Source: Flavivirga aquimarina
GTDB taxonomy: Bacteria; Bacteroidota; Bacteroidia; Flavobacteriales; Flavobacteriaceae
DNA: 64,000 nt
NCBI RefSeq assembly: GCF_030540835.1
Contig: NZ_JAUOEK010000139.1
Location: 1-64,000, forward strand
Reading direction: 5' to 3'
Positions 43,826-53,401 of the stretch are shown here, in pieces; positions within the stretch are counted from its first letter, which is position 1, and each line of letters opens with the position of its first letter. The position numbers and the translations under genes were made by a program. A model generated the notes under the pieces. That model worked only from the letters and a program-made list of their open reading frames with translations. It searched no databases and was not told where the DNA came from.

Positions 43826-44509
43826 TTAACCTTTTCTTTGCACCACTTCATAAACCGCATTCTCATCACACTTAAGTGTCTTACTAGGGTACTTAAGTAA
43901 CAAAGCATAATCATGAGTAGCCATTAAAATAGTATTACCATTTTTATTAATGTCCTGAAGTACTTCCATAACTTCCACACTGGTTTGCGGGTCTAAATTT
44001 CCCGTAGGTTCATCAGCAAGAATAAGCTCTGGATTATTAAGTAAAGCTCTGGCTATGGCAACACGTTGTTGTTCACCACCCGATAGCTCGTGTGGAAACT
44101 TAAAGCCTTTCGTTTTCATATCAACTTTAGCTAAAACCTCTTCAACACGCGTATCCATTTCTGTTTTGTCTTTCCAACCAGTAGCTTTTAAGACAAACAA
44201 TAAGTTGTCATTAATAGTTCTATCTGTAAGCAATTTGAAATCTTGAAAAACAACACCCAATTTACGTCTTAAAAAAGGAATGTCTTTTTCTTTAAGGTGT
44301 TTTAAATCATAATCTACAATATTACCTTCACCTTCAGTTAAGGGTAAATCACCGTAAAGGGTTTTCATAAAACTACTTTTACCAGTACCCGTTTTTCCAA
44401 TTAAGTAAACAAAATCTCCTTTATTAATTTCAACATTAACATTCGAAAGTACAAGACTGTCACCTTGAAAAATAGAAGCGTTTTTTAACTGTAAAATAGG
44501 TTTTGACAT
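43826..44509 (-). CDS. ftsE: Cell division ATP-binding protein FtsE
   Basis: A 227-residue ATPase that, with FtsX, controls peptidoglycan hydrolases at the division site. The Walker [11 protein letters not shown], the signature [15 protein letters not shown] and Walker [13 protein letters not shown] are complete. [12 protein letters not shown] near the C-terminus is typical of FtsE. The frame extends to 44587, but the ATG at 44509 ([12 protein letters not shown]) is the natural start. No ftsX gene is next to it, which is common in Bacteroidota; methyltransferase and glycosyltransferase genes follow instead. Confidence 0.9.
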   Translation of the reverse strand: MSKPILQLKNASIFQGDSLVLSNVNVEINKGDFVYLIGKTGTGKSSFMKTLYGDLPLTEGEGNIVDYDLKHLKEKDIPFLRRKLGVVFQDFKLLTDRTINDNLLFVLKATGWKDKTEMDTRVEEVLAKVDMKTKGFKFPHELSGGEQQRVAIARALLNNPELILADEPTGNLDPQTSVEVMEVLQDINKNGNTILMATHDYALLLKYPSKTLKCDENAVYEVVQRKG

Positions 44510-44552
44510 ATAATTAAAGCATTTTTTAAGTGTTGTAAATGTATTGTTAAAA

Positions 44553-44605
44553 ATCTCAAATCCCAAATCCCAAAATCCAAATCTCAAAAATTAAATCTAA
44601 ATACT
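44553..44605. repeat. Simple A/C-rich repeat (AAATCYCAAATCCC units)
   Basis: A short run of degenerate units such as CAAATCCCAAAATCC lies between ftsE and the TPR gene. It gives an artefactual glycine/tryptophan-rich extension to the ftsE frame and is not coding. Confidence 0.6.
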
Positions 44606-44627
44606 TTATAGCGAAATTGTTTTTATT

Positions 44628-44666
44628 CCTCTCCCTTTGGGAGAGATGTCCGAAGGACAGAGAGGG
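44628..44666. repeat. Intergenic palindromic repeat with three nested stems
   Basis: CTCTCCC/GGGAGAG at 44629-44645 and TGTCC/GGACA at 44647-44659 are flanked by an outer CCTCTC/GAGAGG pair. The folded shape can be a three-way junction. Such elements are dispersed in flavobacterial chromosomes. Confidence 0.6.
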
Positions 44667-44768
44667 ATTTTTAACATTTAATAACTCGGTTTATAATTAT
44701 GGCACGATTATTACGTTATAAGTTTCATATTCAATTATCTTTGATCTTAAATTAAAAACGAATCGTTA

Positions 44769-47700
44769 ATGACTAGAAAGAATATTGTATCCCTCTTGAT
44801 GGCTATTAGTTTTAGTTTGCACATTGTGGCACAACAATCTGCCACTTATACCAGTAATTTAGTTGATTATCAAAAAGCCTTATCCCTTTATAATAATCAA
44901 CAGTACCTTGCAGCTCAGTCTTTGTTTGGCAATGTAAAGAAAACAGCAAAAGAAGATATTTTACAGTCGGATTGTACATACTATATAGCTAATTGTGCAG
45001 TGCGTTTAAATCAACAAAATGCTGACCAGTTGGTGGAGGATTTTGTAAAAGATTATCCAACTAGTACAAAACGAAATACTGCTTTTGTGGACGTAGCAGA
45101 TTATTACTTTGAGAATTCTAAATATCCCCATGCAAGAAAGTGGTATGATAAAGTTGATGAAAATGCATTAGATAGAAAAGAGAAAGAAAAGTATAATTTC
45201 AATAATGGCTATTCAGCATTTTCTACCAAACAATATAAAGAAGCTAAAAAATATTTAGGACGAGTAGAAAACTCTCAGGAGTTTGGTTCACAAGCTAAAT
45301 ATTACATAGGTTTTATGGCTTATGAAGGAGATGATTACGATCAAGCAAATGAATATTTCGACCAAGTAAGCGATCAAGAACGATACAAAGAAAAGTTGTC
45401 CTATTATCAAGCAGATTTAAACTTCAAATTAGGAAATTTTGAGAAAGCTATAAAGTTAGCAGAAGAGAGGTTAGATGGAAGCGATGAAGATGAAGTGTCA
45501 GAATTATCAAAAATAATAGGAGAGAGTTATTTTAACCTAGAAAAATATGCCGAAGCGATTCCGTATTTAAAAGCCTATAAAGGAAAAAAAGGGAAAAGAG
45601 ATAGAAGTGGGAAATGGAATAATACCGATTATTACCAATTAGGATATGCCCATTATAAACAAGGTGATTATGAAAGTGCCATTTCGGAATTTAATAAAAT
45701 AGTTGATGGAAATAACTCAATTGCACAAAATGCCTATTATCATTTAGGAGAAAGTTATATTAATCTGAATAAAAAGCAAGAAGCATTAAACGCATTTAGA
45801 TATGCGTCTCAAATGAATTTTGATTTAAAAATTCAGGAAGATGCCTGGTTAAACTATGCAAAAATCAGTTATGAAATTGGAAACCCCTACCAATCGGCTC
45901 CACAAGTTTTAGCAGGTTATTTAGAGAAATACCCAGATACAAGTTATAAAGAAGAAATAGAGACTCTATTAATAGATTCTTATATTACCTCAAAAAACTA
46001 TAAAGAAGCCCTTAAATTATTAGAAGGAAAAAAGAGTTTCGAAAATAAAGTGGCATATCAAAAAGTAGCATTCTATAGAGGTTTAGAGCTTTATAATGAG
46101 AATAATTATTTAGAAGCAGAATCACTTTTTGATGAATCTTTAAAAGAACCAAGAGATCCTAAATATACAGCTCGTGCCACATTTTGGAAAGCAGAAGCAG
46201 ATTATAATTTAACAAATTATGACGATGCTTTAGTTGGTTTCAAACAATTTCAGCAAGAAACAACATCATTATCAACACCAGAAAGTGAAAACATAGATTA
46301 TAACTTAGCTTATACATATTTCAAGCTAAAAAATCACGATCAATCGACTAAGTATTTCAATCAATTCATTTCCAATAAGAAAGAAGATAAAGTAAGATTG
46401 AACGACGCGTATTTACGATTAGGCGATGGATACTTTGTTTCCAGTCAATACAAAAGCGCCATCAATGCTTATAATAATGCCATTAAGTTAAATGAAATAG
46501 AGTCTGATTATCCGTTTTTTCAAAAAGCAATCAGTGCAGGTTATAGTGGGCAAACTTCAAAAAAAATAAAAGAACTGGAACAGTTTATTTCAGAATACCC
46601 GAAATCAAAATTGAGGGATGATGCCATGTACGAGCTAGGTAATTCATATGTTAAAGCCAATGAAACTGATAAAGCCATGACGATTTACAACCGCTTAAGT
46701 TCAGAATATAAAATGAGTTCTTTTGTGCCAAAAGCATTGTTACGTCAAGGGTTGGTTTATTATAATGGCAGCGAAAATGAACGCGCCTTAACAAAATTTA
46801 AAAAAGTAGCAGCCGATTATCCTGGTACTCCAGAAGCGGTTCAGTCTGTAGCAACAGCCAAGTTGATTTATATAGATTTAGGACGTGTTGATGATTATGC
46901 AAATTGGGTTCGAACTTTGGATTATGTTGAGGTTACAGATACAGATTTAGATAACGCAACATACGAAGCCGCAGAAAAACAGTATTTAGATGGTAATACA
47001 GATAAGGCTATAAAGCAATTTAATAAGTACTTAAATGAATTCTCTAACGGATTGCATGCCCTACAAGCCCATTTTTATATAGCACAGTTATATTACAAAA
47101 AAGATCTAACGACCAATGCGGCACCTCATTATAAATATATAGTCGAAGCATCGAGAAACGAATATACAGAAGAAGCGCTTTCGCGTTTGTCTCAACACCA
47201 TTTAGAAGCCAAAAGTTGGAATAAAGCAATGCCTTTATTATTAAGACTGGAAGAAGAAGCCAATTTTCCTCAGAATGTCATATTTGCACAATCTAATTTG
47301 ATGAAGGCAAATTATCAATTAGAACATTATAATGAAGCAGTTACTTATGCCGAAAAGGTATTAGGTAGCTCAAAAATCGATAATAAAATAAAAAGTGATG
47401 CACATATAATTATAGCACGTTCAGCTATAAAAACAGGCGATGAAGAAAAAGCTAAAACCGCCTATGGAAAAGTAGAAAAAGTAGCCACGGGAGAAACCGC
47501 AGCCGAAGCATTATATTACAATGCTTATTTCAAGAATAAAGAAGGTAAGCATGAAGCATCTAATAAATCGGTTCAAAAATTAGCCAAAGACTTTTCAGGC
47601 TATAAATATTATAGTGCTAAGGGACTAGTGCTTATGGCAAAGAATTTTTATGCTTTAAACGATGCGTTTCAAGCCACTTATATTTTAGAAAGTGTTATTG

Positions 47701-47810
47701 AAAACTTTGCCGAATTTAACGATGTAGTTTCAGAGGCAAAAGACGAGTTAAGGAAAATTAAAACCGAAGAGGCAAAAACGAATTCATCCATTCAACCGGA
47801 CGAAAATTAA
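44769..47810 (+). CDS. Large tetratricopeptide-repeat protein, exported
   Basis: A 1013-residue protein with a signal peptide (residues 1-21) and TPR-like helical repeats throughout, for example QLGYAHYKQGDYESAISEFN and AYYHLGESYINLNKKQEALN. It acts as a scaffold in the periplasm or at the outer membrane. The gene just downstream encodes a beta-barrel outer-membrane protein, and this pairing suggests a common complex. The charged and repeat-rich nature and length are normal for Flavobacteriaceae. The precise role is unknown. A start at ATG 44769 fits the signal. Confidence 0.85.
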   Translation: MTRKNIVSLLMAISFSLHIVAQQSATYTSNLVDYQKALSLYNNQQYLAAQSLFGNVKKTAKEDILQSDCTYYIANCAVRLNQQNADQLVEDFVKDYPTSTKRNTAFVDVADYYFENSKYPHARKWYDKVDENALDRKEKEKYNFNNGYSAFSTKQYKEAKKYLGRVENSQEFGSQAKYYIGFMAYEGDDYDQANEYFDQVSDQERYKEKLSYYQADLNFKLGNFEKAIKLAEERLDGSDEDEVSELSKIIGESYFNLEKYAEAIPYLKAYKGKKGKRDRSGKWNNTDYYQLGYAHYKQGDYESAISEFNKIVDGNNSIAQNAYYHLGESYINLNKKQEALNAFRYASQMNFDLKIQEDAWLNYAKISYEIGNPYQSAPQVLAGYLEKYPDTSYKEEIETLLIDSYITSKNYKEALKLLEGKKSFENKVAYQKVAFYRGLELYNENNYLEAESLFDESLKEPRDPKYTARATFWKAEADYNLTNYDDALVGFKQFQQETTSLSTPESENIDYNLAYTYFKLKNHDQSTKYFNQFISNKKEDKVRLNDAYLRLGDGYFVSSQYKSAINAYNNAIKLNEIESDYPFFQKAISAGYSGQTSKKIKELEQFISEYPKSKLRDDAMYELGNSYVKANETDKAMTIYNRLSSEYKMSSFVPKALLRQGLVYYNGSENERALTKFKKVAADYPGTPEAVQSVATAKLIYIDLGRVDDYANWVRTLDYVEVTDTDLDNATYEAAEKQYLDGNTDKAIKQFNKYLNEFSNGLHALQAHFYIAQLYYKKDLTTNAAPHYKYIVEASRNEYTEEALSRLSQHHLEAKSWNKAMPLLLRLEEEANFPQNVIFAQSNLMKANYQLEHYNEAVTYAEKVLGSSKIDNKIKSDAHIIIARSAIKTGDEEKAKTAYGKVEKVATGETAAEALYYNAYFKNKEGKHEASNKSVQKLAKDFSGYKYYSAKGLVLMAKNFYALNDAFQATYILESVIENFAEFNDVVSEAKDELRKIKTEEAKTNSSIQPDEN

Positions 47811-47849
47811 AATCGTCAATCGTAAATCAAAAAACGTAAATCAAAATAT

Positions 47850-49586
47850 ATGCGAAAGCACATAAAGAATATATTAGTTACAGTAGTCACAATAAGTACT
47901 ACAGTTTCTTTTTCACAGGACAGAAAAAATGATACGATTAATACAGGGGTTATAGATGTAGTAAAACCATATACCCCAACAATATCCGATGCTTTTAAGG
48001 TAAAAGAGATTCCTACTTTAGAAGATGAAACTACCGAAACTAAAAAGGAAATTAAATATAACATTTTTTCATTTCCAGTAGCATCAACATTTACACCAGC
48101 AAAAGGAAAAGCAGCGGTTGTAGAAAAAAGAAAGCCAACAAAATTATTCGACAATTATGCAACTTTAGGTGTTGGAACTTATACCACCATTTTAGGAGAA
48201 GTTTATTTAAATCACGCTATTAGCAGAACAGAAAGTGTAGGAGGTTATATAAGCCATCACTCATCGCAAGGCGGTATTGAAAACTTGTCTTTTGATGATG
48301 ATTTTTCTAATTCTAAGGTCAATATAAATTATTCAAGTCGATTGAGGTACTTAGCATGGAATGTAGAAGGAGGGTTTAAACATCAAACCTATAATTGGTA
48401 TGGTGTGCCAGAGTCTCAAGTCACAGCAGCAGTTACTGATGGTATTGATGTGAAACACTCATTTTTTAATGCCCATTTTGGAGGCGATATTACTTTCGAA
48501 GATACATATATTAATTCCGGAAGTTTCTTTTTTAGACGTTTTGGAGACAACCAAGGCTCAGGAGAAAACAGGTTTATCGTGAAAGCTAAAATAGATGTGC
48601 CAATTAACGATATAGAGATTTCTACAGATATTAAGTTTGATTATTTAGGCGGAACGTTTGATAGAAGTTATACAACAAATACAGAATTTAATTATAAGAA
48701 TATTCAAGTTGGAATTTCACCAACTTACGAAATGAAACAGGACGACTTAACTGTTAACTTAGGTATTTCTTCCTATTATTTAAGAGATTCTGAAGCAAAG
48801 AAAAATAAATTCTATATATACCCTAATATAACCGCAACCTACAGATTGGTGAACGACATATTAATTGCTTATGGAGGTATTGAAGGAGACTTAATTCAAA
48901 ATTCATATCATGATTTTGCGACCGAAAACCCTTTTGTCTCTCCAACCCTATTCATCATACCAACAGACCAATTATACAATGCCTATATTGGGTTAAAAGG
49001 AAAATTATCCAGTAATATGAGTTATAATATTAGCGGATTCTATATAGCCGATAGAGATAAAGCATTATATAAAACAAATATTATAAGAAACTTGGCACCA
49101 GAGAATAATTATGACTATGGAAACTCGTTTGGAATTGTGTATGATGACGTTGATACTTTTGGAGTCGCAGGAGAAATAAATGTAGATGTAAATAGGAACT
49201 TTAAATTAGGTTTAAAAGCAGAGTATTTTAGTTATTCAGCAGATATCGAGGAAGAAGCCTGGAATTTACCAGATATTAAAGGTTCTTTATTTTTAGATTA
49301 TCAAATAAACGAATATTGGTTTGCTGGAGCTAATCTATTTTATATAGGAGAGCGTAAAGATCAATTAGAATTAGAGGGTTCGTTATTGCCAGACCCTTTA
49401 GCCACGACTATTGTTTTAGATAGTTATTTTGATGCCAATGCGCATTTAGGATATCATATTAATGATCAACTATCGGTATTTGCAAAAGCTAATAATATTA
49501 ATAATAAGGCATATCAACGTTGGCAAAGTTTTCCAGTACAAGGTATTCAGTTTTTAGCCGGAGCGACTTATAAGTTTGACTTCTAA
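47850..49586 (+). CDS. Outer-membrane beta-barrel protein (TonB-receptor-like)
   Basis: A 578-residue outer-membrane protein. A signal peptide lies at the start (VTVVTISTTVSFSQ). The N-terminal KAVVEKRKPTKLFDNYATLG leads into alternating strands with many aromatic residues to the end, and the protein ends in YKFDF with terminal phenylalanine, as in TonB-dependent barrels. The plug domain of a real receptor is absent. It follows the TPR gene by 39 bp and probably forms an outer-membrane complex with it. The transported substrate, if any, is unknown. Confidence 0.78.
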   Translation: MRKHIKNILVTVVTISTTVSFSQDRKNDTINTGVIDVVKPYTPTISDAFKVKEIPTLEDETTETKKEIKYNIFSFPVASTFTPAKGKAAVVEKRKPTKLFDNYATLGVGTYTTILGEVYLNHAISRTESVGGYISHHSSQGGIENLSFDDDFSNSKVNINYSSRLRYLAWNVEGGFKHQTYNWYGVPESQVTAAVTDGIDVKHSFFNAHFGGDITFEDTYINSGSFFFRRFGDNQGSGENRFIVKAKIDVPINDIEISTDIKFDYLGGTFDRSYTTNTEFNYKNIQVGISPTYEMKQDDLTVNLGISSYYLRDSEAKKNKFYIYPNITATYRLVNDILIAYGGIEGDLIQNSYHDFATENPFVSPTLFIIPTDQLYNAYIGLKGKLSSNMSYNISGFYIADRDKALYKTNIIRNLAPENNYDYGNSFGIVYDDVDTFGVAGEINVDVNRNFKLGLKAEYFSYSADIEEEAWNLPDIKGSLFLDYQINEYWFAGANLFYIGERKDQLELEGSLLPDPLATTIVLDSYFDANAHLGYHINDQLSVFAKANNINNKAYQRWQSFPVQGIQFLAGATYKFDF

Positions 49587-49605
49587 TTCCCGCGAAGGTG
49601 GGAAT
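49586..49605. repeat. Hairpin repeat of the TTCCCGC type
   Basis: ATTCCCGC (49586-49593) and GTGGGAAT (49598-49605) form an 8-bp stem with one G-T pair directly at the barrel gene stop. GAACTTGGTTCAG follows at 49622-49634, resembling the inner hairpin of the copy at 27116. Confidence 0.55.
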
Positions 49606-49685
49606 CTCATGATGGTAACTCGAACTTGGTTCAGAGCCTGTGTGTTTCTATAATGATAACAGTCTTATATATTTAAACTCATGTA

Positions 49686-50309
49686 ATGAAGAAAAATATT
49701 TTTACAACTATTTTGGTGTTTATATCAATTTTAGCGCATTCACAATATAAAGACTGGTGTGCAGCTGAAATTTTTTTTAAAGATGGAACAGTCTTAAGTG
49801 GTAAAGCTAGATTGACTATGATCGATGTTGGACTTACATTTCCTTTCGGTTCAAAAGAATATTTAAGGTACATTAAAGGGAAACAAATGAAAAGTACAAA
49901 ATTTGTTCCTGAAGAAATTGAAAAAATTATTTTTGATTTGAATTATAAAACCAAAGGTAGAAGAGAAAAAAAAACAGTAGTATATATACCTATAATTAAA
50001 AGTAAGAATAGAAAGAAGGATAAATTGGGTTTTGCCGAACTCATTATAGATGGATCAGTTAAATTAGTTAAAAGAACTGTTTCTAATAGTTCTAATAATA
50101 GAGGAAGTATTTATAAAGAATCATTATTGGTAAGAAATAATGAGGAAGCAATTCTTTTTAATTATGTTGAATTAAAGTCATTTAAGAAACGGGCATCAGA
50201 ATATTTTAACGATTGTGCTGTTTTAGTGTCAAGAATAGAAGATAAAAAGTATAGACGTAAAGATTTGGAAAGTTTAGTTAAGTATTATAATGATAATTGT
50301 GCCAAATAA
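49686..50309 (+). CDS. Hypothetical exported protein, 207 residues
   Basis: A signal peptide (MKKNIFTTILVFISILAHSQ) is followed by a basic, strand-rich domain: AEIFFKDGTVLSGKARLTM and RREKKTVVYIPIIKSKNRKK. Nothing is recognised as a known family. The last part has two cysteines (NDCAVLVSR, NDNCAK) that may form a disulfide. It follows the barrel gene by 100 bp and precedes a DUF1287 gene. Confidence 0.6.
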   Translation: MKKNIFTTILVFISILAHSQYKDWCAAEIFFKDGTVLSGKARLTMIDVGLTFPFGSKEYLRYIKGKQMKSTKFVPEEIEKIIFDLNYKTKGRREKKTVVYIPIIKSKNRKKDKLGFAELIIDGSVKLVKRTVSNSSNNRGSIYKESLLVRNNEEAILFNYVELKSFKKRASEYFNDCAVLVSRIEDKKYRRKDLESLVKYYNDNCAK

Positions 50310-50413
50310 TCAAAATGCTATATTTCTAAAATAATTGACTCTTTTTACCGCATTTCCAAGAAGCTGGGAAACTCATGATGTTTTCTTAATCTGGCAAAGT
50401 AAATAACAAATTT

Positions 50414-50995
50414 ATGAAAAAAGTACTTTTTGTAATCTTAATTTTGTGTTTCAATTTAGGGATTGCTCAAAGTGCAGTTCAAGAAGCAACACTTTCAGAT
50501 TGTGCTTTAGAATTAACAAAACAAAAAGTGACTTACGATCCAAGTTATTTTTCAATAGCTTACCCTAATGGAGATGTGCCTAGTGATAAAGGTGTCTGCA
50601 CAGATGTTGTTATTAGAGCTTACAGGAAGATAGGAATTGATTTGCAAAAAGAAGTTCACGAAGATATGAAAGCACATTTTGATTTATATCCGAAAATATG
50701 GGGACTGAAAAATACCGATAAAAATATCGACCACAGACGTGTACCAAATTTAATGACATATTTTAAACGACAAGGAGCAGAAAAGGAAGTGACTCAAAAT
50801 CCTGATGATTATAAACCAGGTGATATTGTTTGTTGGAATTTAAGAGGTGCTATTACTCATATTGGAATTGTGGTAAATAAAAAATCGAATGATGGAAAAC
50901 GGTATTTAATTGTTCATAATATAGGTTCTGGGCAAGTTTTAGAAGATTGCCTTTTCGATTTTAAAATTATTGGGCATTATAGGCTTGAAAGCTAA
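50414..50995 (+). CDS. DUF1287-family exported protein
   Basis: A 193-residue exported protein. After a signal peptide comes the family pattern: KVTYDPSYFSIAYPNGDVPS then DKGVCTDVVIRAYRKIGIDL and QKEVHEDMKAHFDLYP. The cysteine in GVCTDV and the histidine in ITHIGIVVN fit a papain-like (NlpC/P60-related) catalytic pair, so it may cut peptidoglycan or another envelope peptide. That role is inferred. Confidence 0.85.
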   Translation: MKKVLFVILILCFNLGIAQSAVQEATLSDCALELTKQKVTYDPSYFSIAYPNGDVPSDKGVCTDVVIRAYRKIGIDLQKEVHEDMKAHFDLYPKIWGLKNTDKNIDHRRVPNLMTYFKRQGAEKEVTQNPDDYKPGDIVCWNLRGAITHIGIVVNKKSNDGKRYLIVHNIGSGQVLEDCLFDFKIIGHYRLES

Positions 50996-51017
50996 ATTCC
51001 TGTGAATGCAGGAATTT
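50994..51017. repeat. Hairpin repeat related to the TTCCCGC type
   Basis: AAATTCCTG (50994-51002) pairs with CAGGAATTT (51009-51017) around a 6-base loop, right at the end of the DUF1287 gene. The sequence to about 51140 contains further degenerate parts of the same repeat family. Confidence 0.55.
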
Positions 51018-51142
51018 CATGAATTAAACGGAATAATTTTAAGTAGGTTCCAGTCTTTATTTGACTTACTACGGTTTACTAAGCTATGCTCAGTACAAGG
51101 AACTCATTACAAACTGCTCAATGAGTACGCAGGAATGACTTT

Positions 51143-51838
51143 TCAACTCAACCGCGCCAAATAATCAAAATGTTCCCCCTCTAAAACAAGTTCACAATTT
51201 AAACCAACAGTTTCGCAAGCTAGTTTTAAGGTTTTAAAATCTAAATAAAGCCATTTCATAGGTATTTCTTTTTCGCCTTTATAAGATATAAAGTAATCAA
51301 GTTCACCATAATAGTTGGAATTAGTATCTATCCAGAGGCCACCATCTTCATCTTCATACATATATTTTATGTCAGAAGAATCAATTAAAATGTGCCCCTT
51401 AGGTTTTAAAAGGCTTTTTAAATGTGATAAGTATTCTGAAACTTGTGACAATTCTTGAAATATCCCTGTGCCATTCATGAGTAATAAAATAGTATCGAAG
51501 GATTCGGTTTCATCTAAAAGATTCTTTTCTTCGGCATCTATAATGCCACGTTGTCTAGCAACATCAATAGCTCCTTTAGAGATATCAATAGCTTTTACCT
51601 TTAACCCTTTTTCCTGTAAATATAAACTATGGCTTCCAGAACCACATCCCACATCTAAAACAGAACCTTTGGCTAGTTTTAAGGCTTTTTGCTCTAAGTT
51701 GGGCATGTCTTTAAAATCACGAAATAAATAAGGAAGAGGTAGAATATCTTCACTAGAAATACTTGTAGAAGTAACAAGGTCTTCTGTGTAATTACCATTT
51801 TGATAATCTAATAAAGCATTTCCGAAAAGGTCTTTCAT
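51143..51838 (-). CDS. Class I SAM-dependent methyltransferase
   Basis: A 231-residue enzyme with the SAM-binding motif VLDVGCGSGSHSLYLQ and a second part KAIDISKGAIDVARQRG for the ribose contact. Motif post-I and FDTILLLMNGTGIFQEL are usual for small-molecule methyltransferases. The substrate is unknown. It is divergent from a cysteine-cluster protein with 113 bp between the starts. Confidence 0.85.
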   Translation of the reverse strand: MKDLFGNALLDYQNGNYTEDLVTSTSISSEDILPLPYLFRDFKDMPNLEQKALKLAKGSVLDVGCGSGSHSLYLQEKGLKVKAIDISKGAIDVARQRGIIDAEEKNLLDETESFDTILLLMNGTGIFQELSQVSEYLSHLKSLLKPKGHILIDSSDIKYMYEDEDGGLWIDTNSNYYGELDYFISYKGEKEIPMKWLYLDFKTLKLACETVGLNCELVLEGEHFDYLARLS

Positions 51839-51951
51839 AAGCTGTCTTTGCGAGACTTTTTAGTCATGGCAATCTTTTTAATTTATTATTACTATTGAGG
51901 TTGTTTTATTCCTGTTTCCTTCGTAAGGATGAAAAGTACTATTTTTATACC

Positions 51952-52443
51952 ATGCAAGACATCATTAAAAACCTTCCTAAGCTCGCCAAAGATAAGCATA
52001 ACGAAAACAAAAAGTTCTTCGCGAAATTAAAAAAGAAGCCACCAAAAAACTTGGATTATATTATGCAGGAATTGCATGATGAGACATTTGAACGTACAGA
52101 TTGCTTAGAATGTGCTAACTGTTGTAAAACAACAGGCCCGTTATTTACAGATAAAGATATTGAGCGAATTTCGAAGCATTTTAAGCAAAAACCACAACAA
52201 TTTATAAATAAGTATTTACGCATAGATGAAGATAATGATTACGTATTGCAAAGTGTGCCCTGTGTTTTTTTGGGAGCCGATAATTATTGTGCCATTTATG
52301 AGGTAAGACCAAAAGCCTGTAGAGAATTTCCACATACAGACAGGAAGAAGTTTCAGCAAATATCAAATCTAACATTAAAAAATGTGGCTATGTGTCCCGC
52401 AGCTTTTGACATTGTTGAGAATATGAAAAAAAGAATAAAATAA
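51952..52443 (+). CDS. YkgJ-family cysteine-cluster protein
   Basis: A 163-residue cytoplasmic protein with the UPF0153/YkgJ pattern: CLECANCCKTTGPLF, then CVFLGADNYCAIYEVRPKAC and CREFPH. The cysteines probably hold zinc or an iron-sulfur cluster. The frame opens at a TTG at 51895, but the ATG at 51952 (MQDIIKNLPKLAK) is preferred. The function is unknown. It is followed by a sterol-desaturase-type gene after 24 bp. Confidence 0.85.
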   Translation: MQDIIKNLPKLAKDKHNENKKFFAKLKKKPPKNLDYIMQELHDETFERTDCLECANCCKTTGPLFTDKDIERISKHFKQKPQQFINKYLRIDEDNDYVLQSVPCVFLGADNYCAIYEVRPKACREFPHTDRKKFQQISNLTLKNVAMCPAAFDIVENMKKRIK

Positions 52444-52467
52444 GTATATTTAGTAAAAATATTTTAT

Positions 52468-53304
52468 TTGGAAACCATTTTAAATTATTTTGAAACCATT
52501 CCACCACTACATAGAGGTATCATTATTGTGGGAGGTTTAACTTTTTTTTGGATTATTGAAGGTATAGTACCATTATTTGGAGTTAACTACAAAAAATGGA
52601 GGCATGCAATACCAAACATATTTTTTACAATAACAACCATACTAGTAAACCTGCCATTAGCATTTTTATTTTTAAAATCATCCGATTGGGTTGCTGCTAA
52701 TAATTTTGGAATTCTTAATTGGCTTCCGGAAATGCCATTATGGTTGTATAGTATTTTAGGTGTTTTTTTAATAGATTGTATTGGAGCCTATTTGCCTCAT
52801 TTAATTGAGCACAAAGTAAAACCTCTATGGATGGTGCATTTAGTACACCATTCAGATCATCATGTAGATACAACTACAGCCAATAGGCATCATCCTTTAG
52901 AGAGTGTTATCCGTTATATATTTACCTTAATAGGTATATTTATTATTGGGACTCCTATTGCACTAGTTTTATTGTACCAATCACTATCGGTTATAGCAAC
53001 ACAATTTAATCACGCTAATATAAAATTGCCTAAAAAAGTAGATAATCTGTTAAGTTATATTATTGTGTCACCAGATATGCACAAAGTACATCACCATTAT
53101 AAAATGCCATATACAGACTCTAATTACGGAAATATTTTTTCTGTATGGGATAGACTTTTTGGAACGTACATGGAATTAGATACAGATAAAATTGTATACG
53201 GCGTTGATGTGTTTCCGGATGAAAAAGAAAATAGCAACATTAAAGACTTATTAAAACAACCGTTTCAGAAATATAGAAAACCGACGACTTCTATTAGAGA
53301 ATAA
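52468..53304 (+). CDS. Sterol desaturase/fatty acid hydroxylase family protein
   Basis: A 278-residue membrane enzyme with about five helices and the three histidine motifs of the di-iron hydroxylases: HLIEH, HLVHHSDHH and HKVHHH. Such enzymes hydroxylate or desaturate lipids. It starts with TTG at 52468, since no ATG lies at the right place. The substrate is not evident. It runs on from the cysteine-cluster gene. Confidence 0.85.
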   Translation: METILNYFETIPPLHRGIIIVGGLTFFWIIEGIVPLFGVNYKKWRHAIPNIFFTITTILVNLPLAFLFLKSSDWVAANNFGILNWLPEMPLWLYSILGVFLIDCIGAYLPHLIEHKVKPLWMVHLVHHSDHHVDTTTANRHHPLESVIRYIFTLIGIFIIGTPIALVLLYQSLSVIATQFNHANIKLPKKVDNLLSYIIVSPDMHKVHHHYKMPYTDSNYGNIFSVWDRLFGTYMELDTDKIVYGVDVFPDEKENSNIKDLLKQPFQKYRKPTTSIRE

Positions 53305-53401
53305 AGGAGAAATATAAAACAAGACTTGTCATGTTTTAAAGCCTAGCTGGTCTGAACATTTTAAACAGTAGTTATCCGATCAAATTAAAATTTAGTTGGT
53401 A

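Noticed and set aside
43825-43914. Extended start of the methyltransferase
   Set aside because: The extra codons lie in ftsE and have no domain; the ATG at 43824 directly follows the ftsE stop.
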